Counted from the first letter of the stretch, positions 22,476 to 30,846 are shown. The stretch: DNA of 31,657 nucleotides from JBBITW01 sp037440525 (GCA_037440525.1 JBBITW010000017.1:1-31657), one strand, 5' to 3'. Made by a program: numbers and translations. Notes: generated from the letters alone by a model not told the origin.

Positions 22476-25175
22476 CTATAAGATCTCTTCGATAAGCCTC
22501 GCAATTAGGGATGTTGCTTCTTTTACAGGCAGACAGTATCTCATCTCTGTAAATCTTTTTCTGAATTGGGAAATCTCTTTGGCCAAAGGTCGACCATTAA
22601 GGATGATCTCACTCATATATTCGGCCAATTGATAGAAATCTTCCTCCATCATCCCGAATCGGGTCATCTCCTGAACACCCATCCGCAAACAGCTTGCAGC
22701 GGTGAAGGCTTCATCATCAGGTGCAGATTGGTAATTTACAATAATATTGTTCTCCTCTAAACGATTGGCCATTAAAGGGCCTTTTTGATAGCCTACCCTC
22801 ACTATCACCTGATGGGTCTCTGTAAATCCTATCTCAGGATTTCCTTCAACTGCCATCCCCTCTTCCTTAAGGGCCTTTGCGAAGGCCTTTGCATTCTGAA
22901 TAACTGCTTTTTGGTACTCTGATTTAAAGGTATTCATTTCATAAGTGGCCATGAGGAGTCCTAATAGTGTTCCAAGATGGTGATTTGAGACACTTCCCGG
23001 GAAGACACGCCTGACAATGGCTTCCCAGAGGTCTTCATACTCTGTTCCCTCCTCCATATTGCTTCCAATGATTCCCCTCTGAGGACCGAAGAAGGTCTTA
23101 TGAGTGGAACCTGTTACTATGTCGGCCCCTTCTTTAAAGGGTTCTTGAAAGTATGGACCTATCAAACCCAATACATGGGCCATGTCATAAAGGATGATAG
23201 GTCTTGGTTTCATTTCACAGATCATCTGATAGATTTCTCTTACAGGCTCTTTATATATTACCATGCTCTTTCCAAAGATTATCAGTTCAGGATTTTGCGA
23301 CTCCAGAATTTCTCTTGTTTTTACAAGGTCAATCTGATAGGGATCGTCCTTCAAAACCGGAAATGGAATTGCTGCGGGTCTCTCTGTGACTGGATCAATA
23401 GCAATAAAGTCTTTTAGTGCCCCCATAGGTTGGGCGCTGAGATGTCCTCCCCTTCCAAGGTGATGGTTGATTACCTTCATAATTCGACGGGGCTCACTCT
23501 TTCTGTCAAGACGGTTTAAGTAGTCCATCAATCCACTAAAAACCGAAGTATTTGCCATCTGGCCACTGATGATACGGGTCTCCACTTCTTTACAACTTAG
23601 GAAGCTTCGCATCTGTTCTTTGACGAGCTCCTCCACTTCCTCAATCCATTTCGTTCCCTGGTAGTAGAATATATCCCTCTCTCCAAGGGCCTTTATCTGA
23701 CGGTGTTCGGCATATCGGCCTGATGGATCCATAATGGTTAGAAGTCTCACAAAGGGTGATGTTGTGTTTTCAGAAGGAATTAAATTGATTGTCTCTTTCT
23801 GTCTCCACTGGGTGTTCCTGATTGCTCGGGATATAAGATCCTCTGTGGTCTTACTAAAATTTATCGAAGGTTGATAACTTCTGGCCCTTTTCTCCTTAAC
23901 AAGTATTGGATGGGCATAAGGTGGAGCCTCTCCCGAGAGATGTCTTTCTACAATCAATCCTTCAAGGGCCTTTCCCCTCTGTCTGATCTCTAACCTCTGG
24001 CCTTCCTCAAATTCAGAATCGATATACGCGAGTGCAATAGCCCTCATCCTCTTCTCTTCAGTAGGCTCTGACATGATTCCATCATCGGTAAATACCCAGT
24101 AAGGAACCATTGTCCCACTTGTAACATATCCTATGCATTTCCCTTCGAAAAATATATCATCGCCTTGCCTTGCTATCCCCTGGCTGATTATTGAGATGGG
24201 CATAATCCTCCTTGGAACAACCTGTTTTTCCTTCGGGGGAAGATAGTTGCCTCTCATCCTCAATTTGAGCTCTTCGAATTGATGTCTCAATGCATCCCTG
24301 CCTATAAAGTTACCTTTTAAATTTGAAAAACTGATTCCCAGTGTTGCTGATGGGGAGGCATAGATTGGAATTTCTTTCCCCTCCTTATCAAGCCCGATCT
24401 CATGTCCGTAAAGGGGAAGTCCTGCCTCCAATCTCAAGGTATCCCTTGCACCTAAACCAACAGGAACAATTCCCCTCTCTTCACCAACGGAAAGGATTCT
24501 TGCCCATACAATCCTCATATTCTCTCTTTTTAAGAAGAGTTCGAAACATATTGGTTCTCCCGTATATCCTGTTCGAGATATAGTTACTGTAACTCTGACC
24601 CCTTCAATCTCACAAACCCGTAATCGATTTCTCCAGGGATCAGGGAGTTTTGAATGGCCTTCTATCAGGATCTTCTCCAAAACCTCTTTTGTCATCGGCC
24701 CTTGAAGGGCAATCATTGCAATCTCATCACTCTTATCCTCTATGGTCAGACCTTTAAATCGCTTTTTATGATCTTTGAACCACTCCCAATCCCTTTCTTT
24801 GTTTGAGGCATTGACTACGAGGAGGTACCTCGACTCTGAGGGAAGGTTGCCCTCGTCCAGCCGATAGAGGTATGCATCATCGATTGCACCTCCCCAGTCA
24901 TTCTGAATCATGGTGTACTGGGCCATGCCATGCTCAAGGGCCAGGACATTATTTGTAGTTACATGTTGTAGGAAAGGAATGGCCTCTTCTCCATAAATCA
25001 AGAACCTTCCCATATGTGAGATGTCGAAGAGTCCCCCATATTTCCTTGTACTCAAATGTTCATCGATAATTCCCCTTTTATAGGAGATTGGCATCTCCCA
25101 GCCAGCAAACTCCACCATCTGGCCTCCATTCTCTTTATGCCATGTATTTAGTGGTGTCTTTTTTAAATCCTTCAT
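22476..25175 (-). CDS. fused aminomethyltransferase (GcvT) - serine hydroxymethyltransferase (GlyA)
   Basis: One uninterrupted 899-codon frame joins two folate enzymes. Residues 1 to about 425 are glycine-cleavage T-protein: the N-terminal HKENGGQMVEFAGWEMP, the catalytic acidic region GGAIDD (D99/D100), GYTGEP and GLGARDTLRLEAGLPLYGHE. Residues about 440-899 are a divergent SHMT: ETINLIPSENTTSP, YDMAHVLGL, the PLP lysine K693 in STHKTFFGPQRG, and the substrate-binding Arg in LRMGVQEMTRFGM. GcvT makes 5,10-methylene-THF from glycine, and SHMT uses or makes the same cofactor in glycine-serine exchange, so a fusion could channel it. No gcvH or gcvP is in the window. The start at 25175 follows AGAGG and AGAGGG. 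Confidence 0.92.
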   Translation of the reverse strand: MKDLKKTPLNTWHKENGGQMVEFAGWEMPISYKRGIIDEHLSTRKYGGLFDISHMGRFLIYGEEAIPFLQHVTTNNVLALEHGMAQYTMIQNDWGGAIDDAYLYRLDEGNLPSESRYLLVVNASNKERDWEWFKDHKKRFKGLTIEDKSDEIAMIALQGPMTKEVLEKILIEGHSKLPDPWRNRLRVCEIEGVRVTVTISRTGYTGEPICFELFLKRENMRIVWARILSVGEERGIVPVGLGARDTLRLEAGLPLYGHEIGLDKEGKEIPIYASPSATLGISFSNLKGNFIGRDALRHQFEELKLRMRGNYLPPKEKQVVPRRIMPISIISQGIARQGDDIFFEGKCIGYVTSGTMVPYWVFTDDGIMSEPTEEKRMRAIALAYIDSEFEEGQRLEIRQRGKALEGLIVERHLSGEAPPYAHPILVKEKRARSYQPSINFSKTTEDLISRAIRNTQWRQKETINLIPSENTTSPFVRLLTIMDPSGRYAEHRQIKALGERDIFYYQGTKWIEEVEELVKEQMRSFLSCKEVETRIISGQMANTSVFSGLMDYLNRLDRKSEPRRIMKVINHHLGRGGHLSAQPMGALKDFIAIDPVTERPAAIPFPVLKDDPYQIDLVKTREILESQNPELIIFGKSMVIYKEPVREIYQMICEMKPRPIILYDMAHVLGLIGPYFQEPFKEGADIVTGSTHKTFFGPQRGIIGSNMEEGTEYEDLWEAIVRRVFPGSVSNHHLGTLLGLLMATYEMNTFKSEYQKAVIQNAKAFAKALKEEGMAVEGNPEIGFTETHQVIVRVGYQKGPLMANRLEENNIIVNYQSAPDDEAFTAASCLRMGVQEMTRFGMMEEDFYQLAEYMSEIILNGRPLAKEISQFRKRFTEMRYCLPVKEATSLIARLIEEIL

Positions 25176-25233
25176 CCCTCTTTGCCTCTCATTAATTTGT
25201 TTATCTTCTTTCTAACATATTTTATTCAAAACA

Positions 25234-25353
25234 TCATTCCTTGATGATCTTTACCAATAACCTCTTTTTAGGTCTTGCGTCGAACTCTCCATAAAATACC
25301 TCTTCCAATGGGCCAAGATCTTATGACGTGCAAGTCGGGTGAAGCTCTTGACA
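25234..25353 (-). pseudogene. decayed yjbQ-like (UPF0047) fragment
   Basis: On the minus strand a 28-codon piece ending at TGA 25236-25234 reads LGPLEEVFYGEFDARPKK followed by RLLVKIIKE. This lines up with the C-terminus of YjbQ/UPF0047 proteins (LGTWQGIWLGEH... in E. coli; secondary thiamine-phosphate synthase activity). A stop lies just upstream in that frame. A neighbouring frame reads SFTRLARHKIL, resembling the preceding beta strand, so a frameshift near 25305-25320 is likely. No full gene is present. I infer a truncated remnant; boundaries are approximate. Confidence 0.5.
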
Positions 25354-25376
25354 TTTAACAAATGAAGAAGTAATAA
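25348..25376 (+). promoter_or_regulatory. promoter of the exported ComEA-like gene
   Basis: TTGACA (25348-25353) is followed after 17 bases by TAATAA (25371-25376). The leader to ATG 25441 would be about 58 bases and contains GGTGGAGAGAG just before the start. The box lies within the decayed yjbQ-like fragment, so it may have arisen after that gene was lost. Confidence 0.5.
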
Positions 25377-25440
25377 GATTTTATAAGGGAGGTTGTTTTT
25401 TTCCAAAGAATTATAAAAAGATCGAAAGGTGGAGAGAGAA

Positions 25441-25992
25441 ATGATAACGTCACATAGACTAAAAATTAATAAAAGATTTAACTTCAAAATAGTAGGCATC
25501 GTTCTTTTCTTTATTATATCACAAGCGATGGCTGAATCATGGAGCGAACGTTATATTGCGAGTCTACCGGATTCAGCATTTGCGTCAATTGAAATTGATA
25601 ATGATGGAAAGAAGCTCCGTCATCTTCCCCATCATAACCATCTTGGAGAGGTTGATATTCCTCATTTGAAAAGTGCTCTGGGGAGGGTTCATCAGGTAAA
25701 ATGGATAGATCCTGCTAACTTTATCAAAGCAAAAGATCACCTAATGCGGCACTACGAGGTTTACAAGCAAGAGCTTGCAAAAGTTAGGGGGTTAAAAGGT
25801 CCAATTAATATCAATGAGGCATCGATGACTGAATTAATGCAACTTCCCCACATTGGTGAAAAACGCGCAAAAGCCATCATTGAGTATCGAAAAACCCATG
25901 GAGGTTTTAAAGCAATATCTGAGCTGATGAAGATTCCTGATATTGGGCCAAAAATATTAAGGGATATCGAAGACCTCATTACTCTGGAATAG
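25441..25992 (+). CDS. exported protein with phage-type domain and ComEA-like helix-hairpin-helix
   Basis: The 183-aa product has a signal peptide (residues 1-31, cleavage AMA/ES). A middle domain (about 38-110) reads SLPDSAFASIE, LRHLPHHNHLGEVDIPHLKS and ALGRVHQVKW; this pattern resembles a domain I associate with phage head or protease proteins. The C-terminal 63 residues are a ComEA-type helix-hairpin-helix pair: INEASMTELMQLPHIGEKRA, then FKAISELMKIPDIGPK. ComEA binds incoming DNA in the periplasm during competence. The start ATG 25441 (GGAGAGAG upstream) is preferred to GTG 25429. DNA binding in the periplasm is likely; the purpose of the middle domain is unknown. Confidence 0.78.
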   Translation: MITSHRLKINKRFNFKIVGIVLFFIISQAMAESWSERYIASLPDSAFASIEIDNDGKKLRHLPHHNHLGEVDIPHLKSALGRVHQVKWIDPANFIKAKDHLMRHYEVYKQELAKVRGLKGPININEASMTELMQLPHIGEKRAKAIIEYRKTHGGFKAISELMKIPDIGPKILRDIEDLITLE

Positions 25993-26041
25993 AGTTTGTG
26001 CTTTAAAATGGGAAACAGACCGTGAGACCTCTGAAAAAATA

Positions 26042-26203
26042 TTTCAATCTAAATTGAGCGATTCTTTTTAAAGAAACCTGTAGCCTTCGCCAAAAAACAC
26101 CCATTGAGTGAGGAGCAAGCCGCCTTTGGCGGTAGGCCGAAACCCTCGCACCCTGAAGGGTGCGACTACATTATAAAAAAATATCGCTCAATTTAGGTTC
26201 AAA
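26042..26203. repeat. MITE-like inverted-repeat element B
   Basis: Terminal inverted repeats of 21 bases (26042-26062 and 26183-26203) match at 19 positions, with the shared core CTAAATTGAGCGAT. Inside are GCCGCCTTTGGCGG (26119-26132), also found in element A, and a perfect 9-bp stem TCGCACCCT/AGGGTGCGA (26146-26165). The CACCCA...GCCGCCTTTGGCGG...AGGC order is the same in both elements. It has no coding capacity, consistent with a non-autonomous element moved in trans. Confidence 0.78.
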
Positions 26204-26264
26204 TAGGTCTTATAGACCGGGAAGGGGAATTTATGCAATTTTTCAGAGAACTCACCATTTGAAC

Positions 26265-26293
26265 TTGACAACCATTCGAAATTCCATTAGTTT
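26265..26293 (+). promoter_or_regulatory. probable promoter of maf
   Basis: A perfect TTGACA (26265-26270) is followed after 17 bases by TAGTTT (26288-26293), a weak -10. The ATG of maf at 26301 is only 7 bases further, giving a nearly leaderless transcript; no Shine-Dalgarno sequence is visible. The -35 lies in a segment repeated upstream of livK. Confidence 0.45.
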
Positions 26294-26300
26294 TTATTGG

Positions 26301-26909
26301 ATGAGAAATAATTTGATTCTTGCCTCAGGTTCTCCACGTAGGGTTGAATTATTGAGACAGCTGGGGATCGATTTTAGGGTTTTCCCCAGCCTTATTGAGG
26401 AAAGATTTGATGAAAGGTTATCTCCAGAAGATTATGTCATACGTTTAGCAGAGGCTAAGGCCCTTGATATAGGTAATAGATATCCTGATTGCTGGGTAAT
26501 TGCCGCAGATACGATTGTCTATGTTGATATGATGATTTTAGGGAAACCAAAGGATTACGAAGATGCAATGGATATGCTTCATCGCCTTAGCGGAAGAGAG
26601 CATGAAGTCATTTCAGGAATTTTTATCTGCCATTTGGATAAAGCGAAGAAAGAGAGCCGAGTGGTTTGCACAACGGTAAAGATGAAAAATCTGACCCCAA
26701 CTGAAATGGAATGGTATGTTCGAACAGGGGAACCCTTTGACAAGGCAGGAGGTTATGCGATTCAAGGTATTGGTTCATTTATGATAGAGTGGATCAGAGG
26801 TTCCTATACAAATGTAGTTGGGCTTCCTCTTTGTGAATTGATTCAGATACTTAATAGTCTCGGTGCTATAAAATTTCCTCCAATTCACGATATTACTAAG
26901 GGAGGCTAA
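26301..26909 (+). CDS. maf: Maf family nucleoside triphosphate pyrophosphatase
   Basis: Maf proteins hydrolyse non-canonical or excess nucleotides (dTTP/UTP for the YhdE type) to monophosphates. The N-terminal LILASGSPRRVELL, the E-containing EERFDE, AADTIVYVD with GKPKDYEDA, and SYTNVVGLPL are all family signatures. The start is ATG 26301, which begins exactly at the family N-terminus; the longer frame from 26160 runs through repeat DNA. The 202-aa length is normal. It is followed by yggS after 19 bases. Confidence 0.92.
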   Translation: MRNNLILASGSPRRVELLRQLGIDFRVFPSLIEERFDERLSPEDYVIRLAEAKALDIGNRYPDCWVIAADTIVYVDMMILGKPKDYEDAMDMLHRLSGREHEVISGIFICHLDKAKKESRVVCTTVKMKNLTPTEMEWYVRTGEPFDKAGGYAIQGIGSFMIEWIRGSYTNVVGLPLCELIQILNSLGAIKFPPIHDITKGG

Positions 26910-26928
26910 AAGGGTCAGGCAAAATTAT

Positions 26929-27609
26929 ATGTCATCTGTTAGAGAAAATCTATTAAGGGTGATGGAACGAATAGAGAATGCTTCTCTAAGGGCAGGGAGA
27001 GATCCCCGGGAGATTAAACTCGTAGCCGTAACAAAGACAGTTGAAATCCCTAAGGTAAAAGAAGCCATTGAAGCAGGTGTCAGGATTATTGGTGAGAATT
27101 ATGTTCAGGAGGCTCAAAAAAAGATTGAGGCAATATGAAAGAAAGTATCCTCGCATTTCATAGGACACGTCCAGTCAAATAAGCCAAAATATGCAGTTAA
27201 ACTATTCGATATGATTCATTCCCTTGATAGTGTGCCACTGGCCGAGGAATTGAACAGAAGGGCAAAGAAGGAGGGCCAGACAGTAAAGGTAATGATTGAG
27301 GTTAACCTTTCCGGTGAAGCAACAAAATATGGGGTCGAAGAGGAGAAGGCGATTGATCTTGCAAAGGGGCTATTAAATCTTGATCACATTTCCCTGGAGG
27401 GGCTCATGACGATGCCACCATATTTTGAGTTGCCAGAAATGAGCAGACCTTATTATATTAGATTGAGGGCGTTAAAGGAGAGAATGATTAAGGAAGGCAT
27501 CCCTTTAAGGGAGCTATCCATGGGGATGTCCAATGACTTTGAGGTAGCTATTGAGGAGGGAGCAACATTTGTTCGTATAGGGACAGCAATCTTTGGACCA
27601 AGAAAATGA
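26929..27609 (+). pseudogene. yggS: YggS/PLPBP family pyridoxal-phosphate homeostasis protein, interrupted by in-frame TGA
   Basis: Both halves are unmistakable YggS: LVAVTKTVEIPKVKEAIEAG with PLP lysine K36 and IGENYVQEA in the first part; HFIGHVQSNK, IHSLDSVPLAEELN, VNLSGEATKYG, SMGMSNDFEVAIEEGATFVR and IGTAIFGPRK in the second. They are in the same frame with no gap, separated only by TGA at 27136-27138 (codon 70). Family alignment suggests a Gly (GGA) there, so one G-to-T change explains it. Either the gene is inactivated, the base is an assembly error, or, much less likely, the stop is read through. The protein would be about 226 aa, normal. It buffers free PLP. Confidence 0.82.
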
Positions 27610-27649
27610 AAATTGATGGGCAAGAAATAAAAAACCAAAGGTGAAGGTT

Positions 27650-28693
27650 GTGGAGAAAAGATTTTATCTAAAAACAGAAATAATTTTATTAATTTTTTTC
27701 ATCTTACTTATGGGTTGTGGTAAGAAGGGCCCACCGGTTCCATGGTCAACAATTGTTCCAAAGAGGATCGTTGATCTCGAGGCAAAGGTGAGAGAGGGAA
27801 GGCTCCTCTTGGAGTGGACACTCCCGAAGGAGAATACCGATAAATCAATCCTAACAGATCTTGTAGGATTTAGAATTCTAAGATCCGAGAGTGATCTGGT
27901 TGAGGGGGAGTGCAGGGGTTGTGGAGAGGGTGGAAGTGTAGTATTTGATGGGAGGTTGGATGAAAAGGGAGGTGATAGGGGTAAAAGGATGTCCCTTTTT
28001 TTTGAAGACCTCCAGGTAAAGAAGATATATGTATATCAGGTTATTACCGTGAATAAGAGGGGTCATTTGAGCTCTCCTTCAAATCCTGTCTTTGTGTACT
28101 GGGATTCTCCGCCTTCAGCCACAGGGATGGTTAAGGCAGAGAGGGGCGATAAAAGGGTTGATCTCGAATGGGAAACTGTTGGGGAGGCAACAGGGTATAA
28201 TATCTACCGAAGGTTAGAGGATGAAGAGTTTCCAATAAATCCTCTAAACAGGGAGCCACTAAAGGAGAACCGTTATACTGATCTAAATGTAGAGAATGAG
28301 AAGAGATACATATATTCTATTAGAGCAGTAAAAAAGGTGGTTAAGACAGATGTGGAGGGAAAAGGAACTCTCAGCTTACCTATCACTCCAACAGATATTA
28401 TTCCGCCAAATCCTCCCTCAGGAATTGTAGCAATTCCACTGCGAGATGGAATTGAATTGAGCTGGAGGAGAAACCGTGAACCTGATCTACTGGGCTATCA
28501 TGTTTATCGTAGAAGGGTAGGTGAGGGAGAATTCAAGAGGTTGACCCAGGAGCCGTTAAGCAAAGAAATTTATCTTGATATTAATGTTAAATTAGGGCAG
28601 GAATATGAATATGCCATCTCAGCTCTCGATAATTCTCCACGAAAGAATGAGAGCCATCTCTCTGAAGAAGTGAGGGTAAAGTATCTTTATTAA
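27650..28693 (+). CDS. lipoprotein with LptM-like N-terminus and fibronectin type III-like domains
   Basis: The N-terminus is a strong lipoprotein signal with lipobox L20-M21-G22-C23, then GKKGPPVPW. The CGxKGP motif right after the lipid cysteine is the mark of LptM (YifL), a small lipoprotein that matures the LPS transporter LptD and is often encoded next to lysA or dapF, as here. Unlike LptM (about 60-70 aa), this one continues for some 300 residues with about three fibronectin type III-like repeats (each ending in patterns such as YVYQVITVNKRG, RYIYSIRAVKK, EYEYAISALDNS). GTG 27650 follows AAAGGTG; GTG 27641 is possible. It is probably anchored in the outer membrane. Confidence 0.82.
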   Translation: MEKRFYLKTEIILLIFFILLMGCGKKGPPVPWSTIVPKRIVDLEAKVREGRLLLEWTLPKENTDKSILTDLVGFRILRSESDLVEGECRGCGEGGSVVFDGRLDEKGGDRGKRMSLFFEDLQVKKIYVYQVITVNKRGHLSSPSNPVFVYWDSPPSATGMVKAERGDKRVDLEWETVGEATGYNIYRRLEDEEFPINPLNREPLKENRYTDLNVENEKRYIYSIRAVKKVVKTDVEGKGTLSLPITPTDIIPPNPPSGIVAIPLRDGIELSWRRNREPDLLGYHVYRRRVGEGEFKRLTQEPLSKEIYLDINVKLGQEYEYAISALDNSPRKNESHLSEEVRVKYLY

Positions 28694-28755
28694 GACTGAG
28701 TTTTCAGATTATAAAGCTTGGCAAAATTGAAAAATTTGAATCTGGAGAAGGGAAG

Positions 28756-30024
28756 ATGCATTTTTTCGAATATAAGAATGATGAACTTTATTGTGAGAAT
28801 ATATCCATCAGCCGAATTGCCGAGATAGTGGGCACTCCTTTCTACCTATATAGCTACAATACACTGAAAAGACATTTTAATGTATTCAAAGATGCATTTA
28901 GGGATATACCTCATCTGGTCTGCTATTCTGCTAAGGCGAATTCCAATATTTCGCTTATCCGTCTATTTGTCAATCTTGGTGGAGGAGTGGATGTGGTTTC
29001 AGGAGGGGAGCTATATCGTGCCCTTAAGGCAGGGGCAGATCCAAAAAAGATTGTATTTTCTGGAGTGGGTAAGAGGGAGGATGAGATTGAATATGCACTG
29101 AGGGCAGGCATCCTTATGTTCAATGTTGAATCCTCACAGGAGCTTGAAAAGATTGACATTGTTGCAGGTCGCATAGGGGAAAAGGCACCTATTTCACTCC
29201 GTGTAAACCCTGACATAGATCCCAAGACCCATCCCTATATCTCTACAGGGCTGAAGAAAAATAAATTTGGAATCGATATCCTTCGCGCCCCTTTGGTCTA
29301 TCGTATGGCCTCTGAGTTAAAAAATCTTGAGGTCATTGGGGTTGACTGTCATATTGGATCCCAGTTAATAGAAGTGGGGCCTATTGTTGAAGCCTTAAAG
29401 AAGCTTAAACAATTGGTTGAGGATTTGAGGAGAAATGGTATCAATATTAAATATCTGGACATAGGAGGTGGGCTTGGGATCACTTATGAAGATGAAGAAC
29501 CACCTCACCCCATAGAATATGCCTCGACAATTCTTGATGAGATTAAAGGATTTGATTGCATCCTGATACTGGAGCCAGGTCGTGTAATTGTTGGAAATGC
29601 AGGGATCCTAATTTCAAGGGTTCTCTACACAAAGGAGAATGAGGAGAAGCGATTTGTTATTATTGATGCAGGTATGAATGATCTTGTTAGGCCAAGTTAT
29701 TATGGATCATACCATAAGATTCTTCCTCTCAAAAGGGAGAAACGTGAAGAGATCGTCGTAGATGTGGTGGGTCCAATATGTGAGTCAAGTGACTTCTTAG
29801 CAAAGGAAAGAAAGATTCAGAAGCTCTTCCCTGGTGAGCTTATAGCCATCATGAGTGCAGGGGCTTATGGATTCTCCATGTCTACAAATTATAATTCTCG
29901 ACCGAGGGTTGCTGAGGTTCTTGTTCGAGATGAGGAGATGTTTGTGATACGAGAGAGAGAAGGGTACGAGGATTTAGTCCGGGGAGAAAAGATACCTGAA
30001 TTTCTAATCAATATGGAGGTTTAG
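28756..30024 (+). CDS. lysA: diaminopimelate decarboxylase
   Basis: LysA is a PLP enzyme converting meso-diaminopimelate to L-lysine. The PLP lysine is K60 in CYSAKAN; GGVDVVSGGEL, the HIGSQ motif, the glycine-rich DIGGGLGITY, EPGRVIVGNAG and the catalytic cysteine region GPICESSDFLA follow in order. The 422-aa length is normal. RBS GGAGAAGGG precedes ATG 28756. It is first in lysA-dapF-dapB, with no gap before dapF. Confidence 0.97.
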   Translation: MHFFEYKNDELYCENISISRIAEIVGTPFYLYSYNTLKRHFNVFKDAFRDIPHLVCYSAKANSNISLIRLFVNLGGGVDVVSGGELYRALKAGADPKKIVFSGVGKREDEIEYALRAGILMFNVESSQELEKIDIVAGRIGEKAPISLRVNPDIDPKTHPYISTGLKKNKFGIDILRAPLVYRMASELKNLEVIGVDCHIGSQLIEVGPIVEALKKLKQLVEDLRRNGINIKYLDIGGGLGITYEDEEPPHPIEYASTILDEIKGFDCILILEPGRVIVGNAGILISRVLYTKENEEKRFVIIDAGMNDLVRPSYYGSYHKILPLKREKREEIVVDVVGPICESSDFLAKERKIQKLFPGELIAIMSAGAYGFSMSTNYNSRPRVAEVLVRDEEMFVIREREGYEDLVRGEKIPEFLINMEV

Positions 30025-30846
30025 TTGAAGATCCCTTTCGTGAAGATGAGTGGAAGTGGAAACGATTTCATCCTGATAGATCACAGAATACCAATCTTTA
30101 ATGAAGATAATATAAGGGATTTTGTAAGAAAGGTATGTCAGAGAAGAGTCTCTGTGGGTGCAGATGGTCTTATCCTGATAGAGAAATCTGAAAAGGCAGA
30201 TTTTAAGTGGCGTTTTTTTAACTCTGATGGAAGTGAGGCGGAGATGTGTGGCAATGGTGGAAGGTGTGCTGCTCGATTTGCCTTGCTAAAAGGGATTTCA
30301 GGAGATGAACCTTCTTTTGAGACTTTAGCCGGAATACTATCAGCAAAGGTAGATGGAAGGTATGTAAAACTGGAGATGACCAAACCACACAGTATTAAAA
30401 TTGATGAGACAATTCTCATTGAAGGGAAGAGGGAGATTATTTCAAGTATCAATACAGGTGTTCCCCATGCCATTATCTTTCATAAAGATATTGAGGAAAT
30501 AGATATTATCCAGCTTGGAAGATCCATCCGTTTCCATCCACATTTTTCACCAAATGGGACAAATGTCAATTTTGTTAAGATAGAGAATGAGAATCAAATA
30601 TCATTAAGGACTTATGAACGGGGGGTTGAAGGTGAGACGCTTGGATGTGGAACCGTGGCAGTAGCTTCAGCCCTTATATCTGCGCTCAAGGGTTTCGTGA
30701 AATCTCCTTTGTCAATCAGGACAAGGGGTGGAGAGGTTTTGATGATATATTTTGAGATTGAAGGTAGGGATGTGAAGAAGGTTTTTCTTGAAGGGGAGGT
30801 TCATATCATTTATGAAGCAGAGATGTGGGAGGAGGCTTACCAATGA
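30025..30846 (+). CDS. dapF: diaminopimelate epimerase
   Basis: DapF interconverts LL- and meso-diaminopimelate without cofactor. The two catalytic cysteines are present: C75 in EMCGNGGRC and the second in GETLGCGTVA. The N-terminus KIPFVKMSGSGNDF is standard. The start is TTG 30025, directly after the lysA stop and 4 bases after GGAGGT, which fits the family N-terminus exactly. The 273-aa length is normal. It overlaps dapB by 4 bases (ATGA). Confidence 0.96.
   Translation: MKIPFVKMSGSGNDFILIDHRIPIFNEDNIRDFVRKVCQRRVSVGADGLILIEKSEKADFKWRFFNSDGSEAEMCGNGGRCAARFALLKGISGDEPSFETLAGILSAKVDGRYVKLEMTKPHSIKIDETILIEGKREIISSINTGVPHAIIFHKDIEEIDIIQLGRSIRFHPHFSPNGTNVNFVKIENENQISLRTYERGVEGETLGCGTVAVASALISALKGFVKSPLSIRTRGGEVLMIYFEIEGRDVKKVFLEGEVHIIYEAEMWEEAYQ

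Larger units (their letters stand above)
25993..26300. other. intergenic region upstream of maf, largely repeat sequence
   Basis: This 308-base gap contains no credible gene. It is filled by inverted-repeat element B (26042-26203), then a segment (26231-26271) shared with the liv upstream region that carries the probable maf promoter. An open frame runs through its second half into maf from 26160, but the encoded 47 residues are unlike any Maf protein. Confidence 0.75.

Noticed and set aside
25176..25440. Glycine riboswitch upstream of the gcvT-glyA gene
   Set aside because: No glycine aptamer-like conserved core or tandem structure could be seen on the minus strand; the space is AT-rich and contains a gene remnant.
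25251..25499. 82-aa minus-strand frame with a hydrophobic start
   Set aside because: It overlaps the decayed yjbQ-like fragment and the antisense side of the signal peptide of the ComEA-like gene; no ribosome binding site supports it.
26111..26170. Paired hairpins in element B considered as a structured RNA or riboswitch for maf
   Set aside because: The hairpins belong to the inverted-repeat element shared with a gene-end location at 22411, so an mRNA-leader role is not supported.
26160..26300. Upstream extension of the maf frame by 47 codons
   Set aside because: The extension runs through repeat element B and a promoter-like region and has no similarity to Maf; ATG 26301 matches the family start.
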